Positions 41,099 to 49,652 of a DNA stretch of 64,000 nucleotides are shown piece by piece. The notes under the pieces were generated by a model. It did no database searches and was not told where the DNA came from. It was given only the letters and a program-made list of their open reading frames with translations. A program made the position numbers and the translations under genes. Every line of letters begins with the position of its first letter. The stretch's first letter is position 1. Location of the stretch: contig NZ_LXYI01000009.1 in NCBI RefSeq assembly GCF_001650875.1, positions 248,001-312,000 of the forward strand. Reading direction: 5' to 3'. Origin of the DNA: Sulfitobacter sp. EhC04. GTDB taxonomy: Bacteria; Pseudomonadota; Alphaproteobacteria; Rhodobacterales; Rhodobacteraceae.

Positions 41099-42571
41099 TC
41101 ACCGAGGCGCGCCAATCGCACGACCCAGCCCCTCGGGCCGGCCCAGCGCGGCATGGCCTTCGGCAAAGCGCAGCAGCGCCGCCTCGATCTCGGGCGCGGG
41201 CGCGCATGGTTTGCGGGTTTCCAGCGAGACATGCAGCAGGAAATGCTCGCCCGTCGCCAGCAGCCTGCCGCCCTCGACCATCTCATGAAACAGATGCATC
41301 TTCTTGCCTGCCCCGGCGATCACCTGGGTGCGGACCTCGATCACCGCACCGGCATGCACTTCGTCCAAATGGCGAATATGCGTCTCGGCGGTGAAATAGC
41401 TGCCGCCGGAGGCGATGTATTCCGCATCGCAGCCAATGATCTCCATAAAGCGGTCGGTGGCATCGGCAAAGGCCTGCAAATACCGCGCTTCGGTCATGTG
41501 GCCGTTGTAGTCGGTCCAGTCCAGCGGCACGGTCCGCCGCGCGGTCAGCACCGGCGCGTCGGCCGGCAAATCCTCTGCCCGCGCGCCCAGCGCCGTGCCC
41601 GCCCGCATCTGCGCCTCCTGCGCATTCAGCAGCGCACCGGCCCCCCAGTCCTGCGCCTTGAGGCCGCGCATCATGGTCACCAGATTGTTGTCGCGGATAC
41701 GCTCCAGCGCCCGGATCGAATGCGCCCCCGATTGCGCGTCCGACTGGTCCGCGATCAGGTCCACCAGTTCCTCCGTGAATTCCGGCACATCCGTCAGCTT
41801 CGTCCAGGGCCATTGCAGGCAGGGCCCGAACTGCGCCATGAAATGCTTCATCCCCGCTTCGCCGCCCGCCACACGGTAGGTCTCGAACAGGCCCATCTGC
41901 GCCCAGCGGATGCCAAAGCCGTAGCGGATGGCGTTGTCGATCTCTTCCGTCGTGGCGATACCGTCCTTGACCAGCCACAGCGCCTCGCGCCAGACCGCCT
42001 CAAGAAACCGGTCGGCCACATGGGCGTCGATTTCCTTTTTCAGGTGCAGCGGGTACATGCCCAGCGAGGTCAGAATTTCCTTTGCCCGGTCCACCACGGG
42101 GCCGTCAATGCCGTTGCCCGGCACCAGTTCGACCAGCGGCAGCAGGTAGACCGGGTTGAACGGATGCACGACCATGATCTGCGCGGGCCGCGCCATGCCC
42201 CGCTGCAACTCAGACGGCTTGAAGCCCGAGGTAGAGGAGCCGATGACCGCCTGCGGGTCACAGGCCTGCTGGATTGCACCGAATGTCTTGTGCTTGATGT
42301 CCAGCCGCTCGGGCACGCTTTCCTGAATCCAGGCTGCCCCCTCGACCGCCTCATGGATGCTGTCGTGAAAGGTGATCGCCCCTTCGGCAGGCAGCGCCAC
42401 GTCGGTCAGACCCGGCAAGGACCGCCGCGCATTGGCCATGACCTCGCCGATCTTGCGCGCCGCCTCCGGGTCCGGATCGAACACGCGCGCATTCCAGCCG
42501 TTCAGCGCAAACCGCGCCGCCCAGCCGCCGCCGATCACGCCGCCGCCAATAATTGCCGCTGTCTTTGTCAT
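41099..42571 (-). CDS. lcdH: L-carnitine dehydrogenase fused to a thioesterase
   Basis: 490 aa from MTKTAAIIGGGVIGGGWAAR. The N-terminal part (about 1-320) is a 3-hydroxyacyl-CoA-dehydrogenase-type NAD-binding protein (GGGVIGGGWAARF; ESVPERLDIKHKTFG; VVHPFNPVYLLPLVE) that oxidises L-carnitine to 3-dehydrocarnitine. The C-terminal part (about 340-480) is a hotdog-fold thioesterase (VPLDWTDYNGHMTEARYLQA, HIRHLDEVHAGAVIEVRTQV). In related bacteria the fused thioesterase hydrolyses betainyl-CoA formed in the next step. Operon with a small membrane protein, a lipoprotein and a BKACE enzyme. Last gene, overlapping the preceding 57-aa gene by 4 bp. Confidence 0.9.
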   Translation of the reverse strand: MTKTAAIIGGGVIGGGWAARFALNGWNARVFDPDPEAARKIGEVMANARRSLPGLTDVALPAEGAITFHDSIHEAVEGAAWIQESVPERLDIKHKTFGAIQQACDPQAVIGSSTSGFKPSELQRGMARPAQIMVVHPFNPVYLLPLVELVPGNGIDGPVVDRAKEILTSLGMYPLHLKKEIDAHVADRFLEAVWREALWLVKDGIATTEEIDNAIRYGFGIRWAQMGLFETYRVAGGEAGMKHFMAQFGPCLQWPWTKLTDVPEFTEELVDLIADQSDAQSGAHSIRALERIRDNNLVTMMRGLKAQDWGAGALLNAQEAQMRAGTALGARAEDLPADAPVLTARRTVPLDWTDYNGHMTEARYLQAFADATDRFMEIIGCDAEYIASGGSYFTAETHIRHLDEVHAGAVIEVRTQVIAGAGKKMHLFHEMVEGGRLLATGEHFLLHVSLETRKPCAPAPEIEAALLRFAEGHAALGRPEGLGRAIGAPR

Positions 42572-42741
42572 ATGCCCATTCCCATCAGAATCACGCCTGC
42601 CAGCGCCAATCCCGCACAAAGGAATGCGCAGGTCCTGACGCTCCAGCCGAAGGGCGGTGTGTCCCGCACCCCCAATACCATGCCGCCAACCCAGAAAGCC
42701 CCAAAGGTCAGGGCCGCGACAATCAGAAGAACACCAATCAT
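42568..42741 (-). CDS. 57-aa small membrane protein in carnitine operon
   Basis: 57 aa: MIGVLLIVAALTFGAFWVGG, a linker with RDTPPFGWSVRT, then CAFLCAGLALAGVILMGMGI. Two transmembrane hairpin helices make up most of it. The stop overlaps the dehydrogenase start (ATGA) and its start overlaps the preceding lipoprotein stop (ATGA), so it is certainly in the operon. No family is recognised; a small subunit or transporter accessory is a guess. Confidence 0.65.
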   Translation of the reverse strand: MIGVLLIVAALTFGAFWVGGMVLGVRDTPPFGWSVRTCAFLCAGLALAGVILMGMGI

Positions 42742-43229
42742 TGTGCCACACCCCGCAGTTGGCTGACGTCCCAGCCATTGAAATCAAGGATCTCGCGCGC
42801 CGCCGCGATCCGGTCGGCCCCGCCGCTGCGGCTGCGGTCGATGATCGCGGCGCGGCTGCCGTCGGCCAGCCCCACGGCGGCGGTGCGGAACCCCTCGTCG
42901 ACCCACATCACCACCAGCACGTCATCGCCCGCGGTCGCCCGCAGGATGCCCGGCGCGCCGGGCAGATAGGCGCGGCTGCCGCGCGCGTCACTCTCGGAAA
43001 GCGCCCCGGTCAGGCTTTGGGTAAAGCTGACCGATGGCACGCAGGGCCCCAGGCAGGCCCGCGTCACCCAGTCGCCGGTAAAGCGCCCGGGATCGAACCG
43101 CGCGGTGCCGCCCAGCGGCGCTGTCGGGTTGCGCAGCGGCAGCGTGCCGGTGGGATAGCCCGCCTGCTTTGCCGCACAGCCCGCCAGCGCCAGAACGCCA
43201 GCCATCGCAACCCCGCAAAGATATTTCAC
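42738..43229 (-). CDS. lipoprotein, possibly lipocalin-like, in carnitine operon
   Basis: 163 aa from a GTG (VKYLCGVAMAGVLALAGCAA): signal peptide with lipobox LALAGC (Cys at about 18). The mature domain (GRFTGDWVTRACLGPCVPSV, VVMWVDEGFRTAAVGLADGS, REILDFNGWDVSQLRGV) reads like a short lipocalin barrel, a ligand-carrier fold, which would suit a periplasmic binding role for carnitine or its products. Start GTG overlaps the stop of the BKACE gene by 4 bp (GTGA). The lipocalin label rests on weak similarity. Confidence 0.6.
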   Translation of the reverse strand: MKYLCGVAMAGVLALAGCAAKQAGYPTGTLPLRNPTAPLGGTARFDPGRFTGDWVTRACLGPCVPSVSFTQSLTGALSESDARGSRAYLPGAPGILRATAGDDVLVVMWVDEGFRTAAVGLADGSRAAIIDRSRSGGADRIAAAREILDFNGWDVSQLRGVAQ

Positions 43230-44137
43230 GCCTTGGGTGCCCGTTTGGTCAGCCCCAGCCGCCTGCGCACCTCTGCCGGGGTGATCACCCGTGCGCCCAT
43301 GTTCTCGATGATGGTCGCTGCCCGTTCGACAAGCTGCCAGTTCTCGGCCAACTGCCCCTTGCCCAGCCACAGGTTGTCCTCCAGCCCCACGCGCACGTTG
43401 CCCCCCGCCAGCACGGCGGCGGCGACATAGGCCATCTGGTTGCGCCCCAGTGCAAATGCCGAAAAGGTCCAGTCGTCGGGCACGTTGTTGACCATCGCCA
43501 TGAAGGTATTCAGATCATCCGGTGCCCCCCAGGGCACCCCCATGCAAAGCTGCACCAGCGCAGGCGCATCCAGCACGCCGTCTTTCACCAGCTGCTTGGC
43601 GTACCACAGGTGGCCGGTGTCAAAGGCCTCGATCTCGGGTTTCACGCCAAGATGGGTCATCATCGACCCCATCGCGGTCAGCATGCCGGGCGTGTTGGTC
43701 ATCACGTAATCGGCCTCGGCAAAATTCATCGTGCCGCAGTCCAGCGTGCAGATCTCGGGCAGGCATTCCGCGATGTGCTGGACCCGCTCGGAGGCGCCGA
43801 TCATATCGGTGCCTTCAATCGGGGGCATCGGGCGTTCGGTGGGGCCAAAGACGATGTCGCCGCCCATGCCTGCGGTCAGGTTCAGCACCACGTCGGTCCC
43901 GGATTCGCGGATGCGCTCTGTCACCTCGCGGTAATAGGCCAGATCCCGGCTCGGCTTGCCGCTCTCGGGGTCGCGGACGTGACAATGCACGATCGCGGCC
44001 CCGGCCTTGGCCGCCGCGATGGCGCTGTCGGCGATCTGCGCGGGGCTGCGCGGCACATGCGGGCTGCGGTCCTGGGAACTGCCCGATCCGGTCACGGCGC
44101 AGGTGATGAACACCTCCTGGTTCATGGTCAGCGGCAT
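43226..44137 (-). CDS. beta-keto acid cleavage enzyme (BKACE), 3-dehydrocarnitine type
   Basis: 303 aa from MPLTMNQEVFITCAVTGSGS. The DUF849 family uses a Zn site with the HCHVRDPESGKPSRDLAYY segment (about 48-66), LDCGTMNFAEADYVMTNTPG and NVRVGLEDNLWLGKGQLAEN. These enzymes cleave beta-keto acids with acetyl-CoA; with carnitine dehydrogenase next door the likely substrate is 3-dehydrocarnitine, giving betainyl-CoA and acetoacetate. The start has AAGGAGCCATTCC. First gene of the minus-strand operon; the regulator is divergent. Confidence 0.9.
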   Translation of the reverse strand: MPLTMNQEVFITCAVTGSGSSQDRSPHVPRSPAQIADSAIAAAKAGAAIVHCHVRDPESGKPSRDLAYYREVTERIRESGTDVVLNLTAGMGGDIVFGPTERPMPPIEGTDMIGASERVQHIAECLPEICTLDCGTMNFAEADYVMTNTPGMLTAMGSMMTHLGVKPEIEAFDTGHLWYAKQLVKDGVLDAPALVQLCMGVPWGAPDDLNTFMAMVNNVPDDWTFSAFALGRNQMAYVAAAVLAGGNVRVGLEDNLWLGKGQLAENWQLVERAATIIENMGARVITPAEVRRRLGLTKRAPKA

Positions 44138-44218
44138 GGAATGGCTCCTTTGTGATCTGTTGTTGCGATCATGACGGCACTTGGCAAGCAGCGCTTTGCA
44201 CAATACGAAACAAGATTG

Positions 44219-45166
44219 ATGAAATCCGCAGAAATCACCCATACCACCCTGTTGGTTCTCGACGGCTGCAACACGCTGACGCTGGCGGCGGCGGTCGATC
44301 CGCTGCGCGCGGCAAACCGGCAGGCGGGACAGCGATTGTATGAATGGCATTTTGCCACGCCCCGTGACCATCCCGTGCGCCTGACCAGCGGCCTGGAAAT
44401 CCCCGCCTCACCGATCCACAAGATGCCTGTGACCGATCTTTTGATCATCGTCGCAGGCTTTGCGGTCGAGGCGCAGACCACACCGCAGCTGACCGCCAGC
44501 CTGCGCCGGATCGCGGCGCAGGGCGCGATTGTGGCCGGCATTGACGGCGGCCCCTGGGTGATGGCGCGGGCCGGAATTCTGGACGGGCACAGCGCCACCA
44601 CCCATTGGGAGGACTTCGAAGGGTTTTCCCATCATTTTCCGGCAGTTGAGCTGGTAAATACCCGCTATCAGGTCAGTGGAAAACGCCTGACCTCCGCCGG
44701 GGCGGCCCCGGCACTGGAGATGATGCTGCACCTGATCGGGGACCGGCACGGCACGACGCTGGCCGGGCGCATCGCCACTGCCTTTATCTTCGACCCGGCC
44801 CCGCCGCGCCCGCAAAGCCGCGCGCAGGACCCACGCCATTCGCGGCTGACCGCCCGTGCCCAGCAGCGGATGGAGGCTGCACTGGAAACGCCCCTGCCCT
44901 TGCGGGACATCGCGGCGGCCCTTGGGGTTTCCGAGCGGGCAATGCAGCAGCAGTTCAAAGCCCATCTGGGTGTGACCCCACAGGCGCATTACCTGGCCCT
45001 GCGGCTGTCACAGGCCGAAAGGCTGGTGCGCGACACCCAACTGCCGCTGCAGGAGATCGCGCTGAACACCGGCTTTGGCTCTCCGGCCAGCTTCGCGCGG
45101 GCCTTCAGGACGCGGTTTCAGATGTCGGCCAGCCAGATGCGGCAGCAAACAGGCAAGCCAGGCTAG
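44219..45166 (+). CDS. GlxA-family AraC-type regulator (CdhR-like)
   Basis: 315 aa from MKSAEITHTTLLVLDGCNTL. The N-terminal DJ-1/PfpI-like domain (about 1-170; LLVLDGCNTLTLAAAVDPLR, GIDGGPWVMARAGILDGHSA) is followed by an AraC helix-turn-helix pair (about 230-310; PLRDIAAALGVSERAMQQQF, LQEIALNTGFGSPASFARAF). This is the layout of CdhR, the activator of carnitine genes, and it is divergent from the BKACE gene. A start at 44171 is possible but would leave only 33 bp for the divergent promoters. Confidence 0.88.
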   Translation: MKSAEITHTTLLVLDGCNTLTLAAAVDPLRAANRQAGQRLYEWHFATPRDHPVRLTSGLEIPASPIHKMPVTDLLIIVAGFAVEAQTTPQLTASLRRIAAQGAIVAGIDGGPWVMARAGILDGHSATTHWEDFEGFSHHFPAVELVNTRYQVSGKRLTSAGAAPALEMMLHLIGDRHGTTLAGRIATAFIFDPAPPRPQSRAQDPRHSRLTARAQQRMEAALETPLPLRDIAAALGVSERAMQQQFKAHLGVTPQAHYLALRLSQAERLVRDTQLPLQEIALNTGFGSPASFARAFRTRFQMSASQMRQQTGKPG

Positions 45167-45210
45167 CCGATTTTTTCAAAAAAATCGGGCCGGAATTTTC
45201 GAAAATTCCG
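45167..45210. terminator. two tandem hairpins between convergent genes
   Basis: The hairpin CCGATTTTTT-C-AAAAAAATCGG (45167-45188) is followed by the perfect palindrome CGGAATTTTCGAAAATTCCG (45191-45210). A/T-rich stems with closing GC pairs can stop transcription from both sides. They lie directly at the regulator's stop (45164-45166) and 22 bp before the aldo/keto reductase stop. Confidence 0.7.
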
Positions 45211-45232
45211 CCCGTTCCTTCGACAGGGCACC

Positions 45233-46276
45233 TCAATAGGGCATCGGATGCGCCTTGTGGACCGCGTTCAGCGCCGCGTTGACCTCATCGCTCAGCGTCA
45301 GCTCCGCCGCGCCCAGAGCGCGCTGCACCTGCCCCGTGCTGGTCGCGCCGAAAATCACGGACCCCATGAAAGGCCGCGCCCGGCACCAGGCCAGTGCCAT
45401 CTGCACCGGGTCCAGATCAAAATCGCGCGCCACTTTCAGATAGGCGTCAACGGCGTCAAAGACCCGCGCCGTCTTGCGCCCGCCCAAATCACCGTTGAGC
45501 GACATGCGCGAGCCCTCCGGCACCGCGCCGACCTGATACTTGCCCGTCAGCAGCCCTGCCGCCAGTGGTGAAAAGGCAAAAAGATCAATTTCTTCGTTGA
45601 TGCAGGCCTCTGCCACATCCGTATCGGCCAGACGGCATAGCAGCGAATATTCGTTCTGCACCGACACCGGCCGTGGCCCGCCCACACGCTCGGCCACGCT
45701 GGCCCATTGCGCCATGCCCCAGGCGCTTTCATTGCTCAGCCCAAAGGCGCGGATGGTGCCGCGCTTGACCTCGTCCTGAAGCGCGCCCAGCGCGTCCTCC
45801 ATATGCGCGATGGTGTCGGCACGGTTCTGACCGGAGGGGTCAAAGCCCCAGTTCTTGCGGAACATGTAGCTGCCCCGGTTGGGCCAGTGAAACTGATAAA
45901 GGTCGATGTAATCGGTCTGCAGCCTGCGCAGGGACCCTTCGATGGCCTGTGGGATCGTCGCTGCCGAAATCGGCGCGCCATCGCGGACATGCGCCATGCC
46001 TTCGCCGGAGTGTTTCGTGGCCAGCACCACCTCGTCGCGCCGGTTGTCGCGTTCGAACCACAGCCCGATGATCCGCTCTGTCCGGCCAATGGTCTCTGCG
46101 CTGATCGGATTGACCGGATACATCTCTGCGGTGTCGATGAAATTGACACCCGTATCCAGGGCCAGGTCGATCTGGTCGTGCCCTTCTTCTGCGGTGTTCT
46201 GCGTGCCCCAGGTCATCGACCCCAGGCACAGGTCCGTCACGGCCAGTTCGCTGCTGCCCAATTTCCGTTTTTGCAT
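45233..46276 (-). CDS. aldo/keto reductase (Tas-like)
   Basis: 347 aa from MQKRKLGSSELAVTDLCLGS. AKR fold: NFIDTAEMYPVNPISAETIG (catalytic Asp-Tyr region), YIDLYQFHWPNRGSYMFRKN, RAFGLSNESAWGMAQWASVA and SVIFGATSTGQVQRALGAAE. Length and the MYPVN segment match E. coli Tas, NADPH-dependent, of unclear physiological substrate. Its own promoter is probably upstream in the 164 bp before the divergent MFS gene. A GTG/ATG-free N-terminal extension is rejected. Confidence 0.9.
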   Translation of the reverse strand: MQKRKLGSSELAVTDLCLGSMTWGTQNTAEEGHDQIDLALDTGVNFIDTAEMYPVNPISAETIGRTERIIGLWFERDNRRDEVVLATKHSGEGMAHVRDGAPISAATIPQAIEGSLRRLQTDYIDLYQFHWPNRGSYMFRKNWGFDPSGQNRADTIAHMEDALGALQDEVKRGTIRAFGLSNESAWGMAQWASVAERVGGPRPVSVQNEYSLLCRLADTDVAEACINEEIDLFAFSPLAAGLLTGKYQVGAVPEGSRMSLNGDLGGRKTARVFDAVDAYLKVARDFDLDPVQMALAWCRARPFMGSVIFGATSTGQVQRALGAAELTLSDEVNAALNAVHKAHPMPY

Positions 46277-46440
46277 GGTCTTCCCCTTTGTTGTCGGGCA
46301 ACCTAACCGGCGGCGGTCCGGCTGCAAGGGTCAATGCCCTGACAGCTGCGCATAACTTTCTCACAAAAGGTTAAGATTTCGGGACCAATCCCTGAAAAGC
46401 GACGCGGGCTGTCGGGTTTCAGCTTGGGTAGGACAGAAGT

Positions 46441-47691
46441 ATGGGCCAGATATATCCCATGCGTATGCTGATTTCATTTGCCGCCCTGTTTTTCTCGGTC
46501 ATCCTGTTGCAGCTGTCATCCGGCGGTGTGGGGCCGCTTGACGTGTTGTCCGGCACCGCGCTGGGGTTTTCGCGGCAGGAAATCGGCCTGCTTGGTTCCG
46601 GGCATTTTCTGGGCTTCTTCATCGGTTGCTGGTGGGCCCCACGCCTGATGGGGTCGGTGGGTCACAGCCGCGCTTTCGCGGCCTTTACCGCTTCCGGTTC
46701 GATCGGGCTGATGGCGCATATGCTGGTGGTCGATGCCTTTGCCTGGACAGTAATGCGCATCGCCTCGGGGCTTTGTATGGCGGGCTGCTATACCGTGATC
46801 GAGGCCTGGTTGCAGGCCAAGGTCACCAATGAGACACGGGGCCGCACCATGGGCACCTACCGGATCGTCGACATGACCGGGTCGATGGCCGCGCAGATGA
46901 TCGTCGGCATCCTCGCCCCGGCGTCTTACGTTTCCTACAACATCCTTGCCATCGTCTGCTGTGCCGCGCTTCTGCCGATCACGCTGACCACTGTGCGGCA
47001 GCCCGAAACGCCAAGCCAACCGCGTCTGCGGCCACGGCTGGCCTTTGACCGGTCCCCGCTTGCCGCAGCCGGTGTGGTGGTCGCGGCCCTGTCGAGCGCA
47101 TCGTTCCGGATGGTTGGCCCGATCTATGGCCAGGAGGTCGGCCTGAGTGCGGCACAGATCGCATGGTTTCTGACCGCCTTTGTTCTTGGCGGTGCCATTG
47201 CCCAATGGCCGGTGGGCTGGCTTGCCGACAAGTTCGACCGGCGCTGGGTGCTGATCTGGCTGTCGGTGGCGGCGATGGTGGCCTGCGCGGTCACGGTATC
47301 GTCTGCCGGTCTGGGCACGGTGAGCATTTTCCTGACCGCCGGGCTGTTCGGGCTGACCACCTTTCCGATCTATTCGGTTGCCGCAGCCCATGCCCATGAT
47401 TTCGCCAGCGACGACGAACGGGTCGAACTTTCCGCCGCCTTGATGTTCTGGTTCGCGGCGGGTGCGATCTTTGCCCCCTATATCGCTTCGGTCCTGATTG
47501 AGAACTTCGGGCCTTCCGCGCTCTTCATGATGATCTCGGTCGGGCATGGGGTGCTGGTGGTCTTTGGTCTGGTGCGGATGCACCGGGGCCGGGTCGGGGC
47601 GAAACGCACCCGCTATATCTATGCCCCGCGCACCAGCTTTCTGATCGGACGGCTCACGGGGCGCGCCCGCGACAGCCAGCGTCGTGATTGA
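46441..47691 (+). CDS. MFS transporter, YcaD-like
   Basis: 416 aa with twelve predicted helices (first ISFAALFFSVILLQLSSGGV, conserved cytoplasmic loop LVVDAFAWTVMRIASGLCMA, then GWLADKFDRRWVLIWLSVAA, the classic loop 8-9 motif). It resembles the YcaD/Bcr-like efflux group of small substrate transporters; the substrate is unknown. GGTAGG precedes ATG at 46441. The gene is divergent from the aldo/keto reductase and is followed by metG after 64 bp. Confidence 0.9.
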   Translation: MGQIYPMRMLISFAALFFSVILLQLSSGGVGPLDVLSGTALGFSRQEIGLLGSGHFLGFFIGCWWAPRLMGSVGHSRAFAAFTASGSIGLMAHMLVVDAFAWTVMRIASGLCMAGCYTVIEAWLQAKVTNETRGRTMGTYRIVDMTGSMAAQMIVGILAPASYVSYNILAIVCCAALLPITLTTVRQPETPSQPRLRPRLAFDRSPLAAAGVVVAALSSASFRMVGPIYGQEVGLSAAQIAWFLTAFVLGGAIAQWPVGWLADKFDRRWVLIWLSVAAMVACAVTVSSAGLGTVSIFLTAGLFGLTTFPIYSVAAAHAHDFASDDERVELSAALMFWFAAGAIFAPYIASVLIENFGPSALFMMISVGHGVLVVFGLVRMHRGRVGAKRTRYIYAPRTSFLIGRLTGRARDSQRRD

Positions 47692-47755
47692 CGGGCTGGC
47701 ATGCGGCATGCGGTGCTGTTAAAGCAGCGCTGATCACTGACCAAAGGCCGGCCCC

Positions 47756-49498
47756 TTGACCCGACATCTCATCACTTCCGCGATCCCCTATATCAATGGC
47801 ATCAAACATCTGGGAAACCTCGTGGGCAGCCAGCTGCCCGCTGACCTTTATGCCCGCTATCTGCGGGGGCGCGGTCACGAGGTTCTGTTTCTCTGCGCCA
47901 CCGATGAACACGGCACCCCGGCAGAGCTGGCCGCGGCCAAGGCCGGCAAGCCGGTGGCCGAATATTGCGCCGAAATGCATCAGGTGCAGGCCCGCATCGC
48001 CGAAGGGTTCGGTCTGTCCTTCGATCACTTCGGGCGCTCGTCCTCGCCGCAGAACCGCGTTTTGACCCAGCATTTCGCGGGTGTGCTGGCAGACCGCGGG
48101 TTGATCGAGGAAGTGTCTCAGGAACAGATCTATTCCCCCACCGACGGGCGTTTCCTGCCGGATCGCTATGTCGAGGGGACCTGCCCCAATTGCGGGTTCG
48201 AAGACGCGCGCGGCGATCAATGCGACAATTGCACCAAGCAGCTGGACCCCGCCGATCTGATCAATCCGCGCAGCACGATTTCGGGGGCCACGGACCTTGA
48301 GATGCGCGAGACAAAGCATCTGATGCTGCGCCAGAGCCAGATGAAGGACCAGTTGAACGACTGGATCAATGCCAAGGTGGACTGGCCGGTATTGACGACC
48401 TCCATTGCAAAGAAATGGCTGCATGACGGCGACGGCTTGCAGGACCGGGGCATCACCCGCGACCTCAACTGGGGCGTGCCGGTCAAACGCGGCGAGGCCG
48501 ATTGGCCGGGCATGGAGGGCAAGGTTTTCTATGTCTGGTTCGACGCGCCGATCGAATACATCGCCTCCGCGCAGGAATGGGTGGATGCGGGCAAGGGCCC
48601 CGCGCCCCAACCGGGCGCAAGCAGGGACAGTGTCTGGGAGAGCTGGTGGCGCACCGACAAGGGTGCCGATGACGTGCGCTATACCCAGTTCATGGGCAAG
48701 GACAACGTGCCGTTCCACACGCTGAGCTTTCCCGCCACGATCATGGGCTCGGGCGAGCCCTGGAAGCTGGTCGATTACATCAAATCCTTCAACTACCTGA
48801 CCTATGACGGGGGGCAGTTCTCCACCTCGCGGGGGCGTGGTGTGTTCATGGATCAGGCGCTTGAGATCCTGCCCGCGGATTACTGGCGGTGGTGGCTGTT
48901 GAGCCATGCGCCCGAAACATCGGATGCGGAATTCACCTGGGAGAATTTCCAGGCCTCGGTGAACAAGGACCTTGCCGATGTGCTGGGCAATTTCGTCAGC
49001 CGGATCACCAAATTCTGCCGCGCCAAATTCGGCGAGACGGTGCCGGAAGCCGGTGAATATGGCCCCGAGGAAGAGGCGCTGATCGCGGACATCACCGCGC
49101 GCGTGGACCGCTACCAGGCGCAGATGGACGCGGTGGAGGTGCGCAAGTCAGCCGCCGAATTGCGCGCGATCTGGGCGGCTGGCAACGAATATCTGCAGGC
49201 CCAGGCGCCCTGGTCCGTGTTCAAGACGGACCCCGACAAGGCGGCGGCACAGGTACGTCTGGCGCTGAACCTGATCCCGCTTTATGCCACGCTGTCGGCC
49301 CCTTTCATCCCCGATGCCGCGGCGCGGATGCTGGCCGCGATGCGCCTTGAGGCCCCGGCCTGGCCCGATGACGTCCCCGCCGCCCTCGCCGCGCTGCCGC
49401 CGGGACATGCCTTTGACGTGCCCGAGGTGCTTTTTGCAAAGATCACCGATGAGGATCGCGAAAGCTGGGCGGAACGCTTTGCGGGCAAACGGGACTGA
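47756..49498 (+). CDS. metG: methionyl-tRNA synthetase, atypical signature motifs
   Basis: 580 aa, lacking the C-terminal EMAP tRNA-binding domain. HIGH-like motif is HLGN (residues 18-21, in [17 protein letters not shown]); zinc knuckle C-P-N-C...C-D-N-C at about 142-158; the KMSKS-like loop is FSTSRG (about 355-360). These are not the E. coli-type HLGH and KMSKS but the variant found in the archaeal/eukaryotic-like MetRS group. In many bacteria this variant resists inhibitors of the normal type. It attaches methionine to tRNA-Met. It seems complete; whether a second metG exists is not visible. Confidence 0.93.
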   Translation: MTRHLITSAIPYINGIKHLGNLVGSQLPADLYARYLRGRGHEVLFLCATDEHGTPAELAAAKAGKPVAEYCAEMHQVQARIAEGFGLSFDHFGRSSSPQNRVLTQHFAGVLADRGLIEEVSQEQIYSPTDGRFLPDRYVEGTCPNCGFEDARGDQCDNCTKQLDPADLINPRSTISGATDLEMRETKHLMLRQSQMKDQLNDWINAKVDWPVLTTSIAKKWLHDGDGLQDRGITRDLNWGVPVKRGEADWPGMEGKVFYVWFDAPIEYIASAQEWVDAGKGPAPQPGASRDSVWESWWRTDKGADDVRYTQFMGKDNVPFHTLSFPATIMGSGEPWKLVDYIKSFNYLTYDGGQFSTSRGRGVFMDQALEILPADYWRWWLLSHAPETSDAEFTWENFQASVNKDLADVLGNFVSRITKFCRAKFGETVPEAGEYGPEEEALIADITARVDRYQAQMDAVEVRKSAAELRAIWAAGNEYLQAQAPWSVFKTDPDKAAAQVRLALNLIPLYATLSAPFIPDAAARMLAAMRLEAPAWPDDVPAALAALPPGHAFDVPEVLFAKITDEDRESWAERFAGKRD

Positions 49499-49521
49499 CC
49501 CGCCTGCCCGCAATTGCTGTT

Positions 49522-49610
49522 TCCTGAACCTGACCGGGTCAGCAGCTGCGGCGTCCTGAACCAGACGGAGACGGCTGCTGTGCTGTTCTGAACCTGACCG
49601 GGTCAGCGGC
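49522..49610. repeat. tandem 25-bp repeats holding CTGACCGGGTCAG palindromes
   Basis: Repeat 1 TCCTGAACCTGACCGGGTCA-GCAGC (49522-49546) and repeat 2 TTCTGAACCTGACCGGGTCA-GCGGC (49586-49610) agree at 23 of 25 bases with a period of 64; a partial third GTCCTGAACC sits between. Each contains CTGACC-G-GGTCAG. They lie between the metG stop and the convergent chemoreceptor stop and may act as paired terminators or a binding site. Confidence 0.6.
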
Positions 49611-49652
49611 CGCCGCCAGACTCGCCGCGCGGTTGAACTGCGCCTGCGCGGT

